A stretch of 64,000 nucleotides of DNA from positions 62,001-126,000 of the forward strand of contig JAFLBR010000012.1 in assembly GCA_017303795.1 (NCBI GenBank), read 5' to 3'. Every line of letters begins with the position of its first letter. The first letter of the stretch is position 1. The notes beneath the pieces were generated by a model that worked only from the letters and a program-made list of their open reading frames with translations, made no database searches and was not told the DNA's origin. The stretch is from Cytophagales bacterium (GTDB taxonomy: Bacteria > Bacteroidota > Bacteroidia > Cytophagales > Cyclobacteriaceae). A program made the position numbers and the translations under genes. Of the stretch, positions 62,794 to 64,000 are shown one piece after another.

Positions 62794-63492
62794 TTACGCC
62801 TTCATCAGCAATTTTCGCAACGACATGATGTGTAAGGTGTAGGCTAACGGTACCAGATAGGCCGGCAAGAACAAGAATGGAAATTGGGTAACAATTACAT
62901 TGGCAGGTTCATTATCAAAAAACCGGATTGGTGTTGGCATAGATAGAATAGCGACAGCTACAATGTTGATAAGCAGCACGAGTCCGAAAATATTCCAAAC
63001 AATAAGCCATGGTTTTGAATTCAATAGGAAGCGGGCTGCCAATACTGCTGTAACTCCTGTAAGCACATCCCAATTTAATCCTTCAAACGTCATTTGAATA
63101 GGCAACAGGTTTTGAAGAAATAACATCCAGAGAATAATTTCTACAAACACCCGAAATACCTGAAGCTGGGTTAATGCCTTTAATGAAATGTGGTGCAGAA
63201 TATCTTTCATGGTGCTGCTAAAGAGTAAAAACAAAATGGTTATCAGCGGCAGAACAACTACAGGCATGGCGTTGGCCGGAAATAAATCGAACCGCGAAGT
63301 AAACCCAGAGGCAGAAGCTGCACTAACGGCAACAGCCCAAAGAATAAATCCGATTAAAATCCGCAAGCTGATTTTTTGTTTTCGTTCGGGTATCCAGTTG
63401 GTTTTAGCTATGGCCGATTTTAATTCCCGATACAGCAACACAATGAAGATGAGTGTAATAACAGGAAAACCGAGGGTACTGATAATTTTCAT
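62794..63492 (-). CDS. Multi-helix membrane protein of unknown function
   Basis: 232 residues with about seven hydrophobic segments (for example VITLIFIVLLYREL, ILIGFILWAVAVSAASASG, VVVLPLITILFLLFS). No catalytic or transport signature is visible. Its start overlaps the stop of the TauE-type gene (ATGA), and the SMP-30 gene follows after 44 bp, so it belongs to the same leftward operon. Confidence 0.65.
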   Translation of the reverse strand: MKIISTLGFPVITLIFIVLLYRELKSAIAKTNWIPERKQKISLRILIGFILWAVAVSAASASGFTSRFDLFPANAMPVVVLPLITILFLLFSSTMKDILHHISLKALTQLQVFRVFVEIILWMLFLQNLLPIQMTFEGLNWDVLTGVTAVLAARFLLNSKPWLIVWNIFGLVLLINIVAVAILSMPTPIRFFDNEPANVIVTQFPFLFLPAYLVPLAYTLHIMSLRKLLMKA

Positions 63493-64000
63493 ACTGAATG
63501 ATTTTTTGTTGCAATAAATTCCTGAACCAACATCAGCAAGCCGATTGCCAGTATAAGATACAAAACCAGTTTTTGAAATGTGGCTTGATTAAGCTTACCC
63601 AGAATAATTTTGCCTGCGTAACTTCCGCCAAAAGCAGCTAACACCAGCAACGGCACATACCATATAAATTCTTTTTGTAAAAAACCAAAGTTGAGATACA
63701 GCACCGATCGCGCTACATCCACACCAAAGTCGATAGCGGCAGAAGTGCCTACAAACAAATTTTTTTCAAGTTGATAAGCCGTTAGCGCCAGCCCACGAAT
63801 AGCCCCACCAGTTCCGATAAACCCAGCCATAAATCCGGCCAGCGATCCCGTCCACACCAAGTTGGCATGTGTAGGTTTAAGACTTGCCTCTGGATTTCGG
63901 AGAAAGAAAATTGAAAAGCCAACTAAGAAAATTCCCAACAAGGTTTTGGCGTATGTGAAAGCAACCAGTTGGGTAAGCCATGCGCCAATCACCACAAACA
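63489..64000 (-). CDS. TauE/SafE-family permease, 5' end outside window
   Basis: The frame is open to the right window edge, so the N-terminus is missing; about 170 C-terminal residues are visible. Hydrophobic helices and GSLAGFMAGFIGTGGAIRG are the hallmark of the TauE/SafE (DUF81) family, which exports sulfite or sulfonates. GGSYAGKIILGKLNQ is the conserved loop before the last helix. It appears to be the upstream member of the leftward operon. Confidence 0.82.
   Translation of the reverse strand, partial: FVVIGAWLTQLVAFTYAKTLLGIFLVGFSIFFLRNPEASLKPTHANLVWTGSLAGFMAGFIGTGGAIRGLALTAYQLEKNLFVGTSAAIDFGVDVARSVLYLNFGFLQKEFIWYVPLLVLAAFGGSYAGKIILGKLNQATFQKLVLYLILAIGLLMLVQEFIATKNHSV

Overview
The window is chromosomal DNA from a member of the Bacteroidota, most likely a Cytophagales-type environmental bacterium. 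This rests on type IX secretion C-terminal sorting tails (6602-10006 and 49749-52580), a truncated hybrid two-component regulator of the Bacteroidota type, LytTR signalling, a TonB-receptor-type barrel protein, tRNA genes without an encoded CCA, and promoters of the TTTG / TAnnTTTG form (a perfect one lies before tRNA-Ala). No ribosomal RNA, CRISPR array, transposase, integrase or phage structural gene was seen. No gene-free stretch exceeds 300 bp.

Layout. 1-3.4 kb: 3' part of a bile-acid-symporter-family gene, RNase HI, tRNA-Ala(GGC) and a LytTR response regulator/histidine kinase pair. 3.6-6.5 kb: a large outer-membrane barrel protein divergent from the kinase, with a candidate LytTR operator between them. 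6.6-12.3 kb: a leftward run of NlpC/P60 lipoprotein, glycosylasparaginase, CutC and a secreted CotH/lamin-tail protein. 12.3-19.3 kb: FAD-linked oxidase, small barrel protein, DUF1080 protein, asparagine synthase, S1/P1 nuclease and a helix-hairpin-helix protein. 19.3-23.3 kb: a large DUF4011-type SF1 helicase with a C-terminal domain resembling Vsr/MTES_1575 nucleases. 23.3-25.2 kb: an AT-rich islet with a Fic protein (fused VbhA-like antitoxin) and a small secreted protein. 25.2-32.3 kb: metallopeptidase, Amt transporter, DUF4403 protein, amidohydrolase and TPR lipoprotein.

32.35-34.74 kb is the most interesting segment. A two-gene AAA ATPase / Toprim-like cassette sits exactly between tRNA-Arg(CCT) and a second, diverged tRNA-Arg(CCT)-like gene. 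No integrase is present. The arrangement looks like a mini-island carrying a putative anti-phage module.

34.7-40.1 kb holds metabolic and membrane genes. At about 43.08 kb a 5'-truncated hybrid sensor regulator (minus strand) meets a 5'-truncated RHS-repeat gene (plus strand) head to head, a rearrangement scar or an assembly join. The RHS tail carries LysM and a hydrophobic end. It is followed 2 bp later by a 61-residue membrane protein (possible immunity protein), then by a coiled-coil/barrel protein and a fragment resembling an FG-GAP protein C-terminus. 47.9-54.3 kb: two GH13 amylase-family enzymes and a CHASE3-like histidine kinase. 54.3-64 kb: DinB-like protein, dipeptidyl peptidase IV, a helical unknown, and a tightly packed leftward operon (TauE-type permease, membrane protein, SMP-30 lipoprotein, small membrane protein, two beta-lactamase-family serine hydrolases).

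All family names come from motif recognition by eye. No database search was possible.
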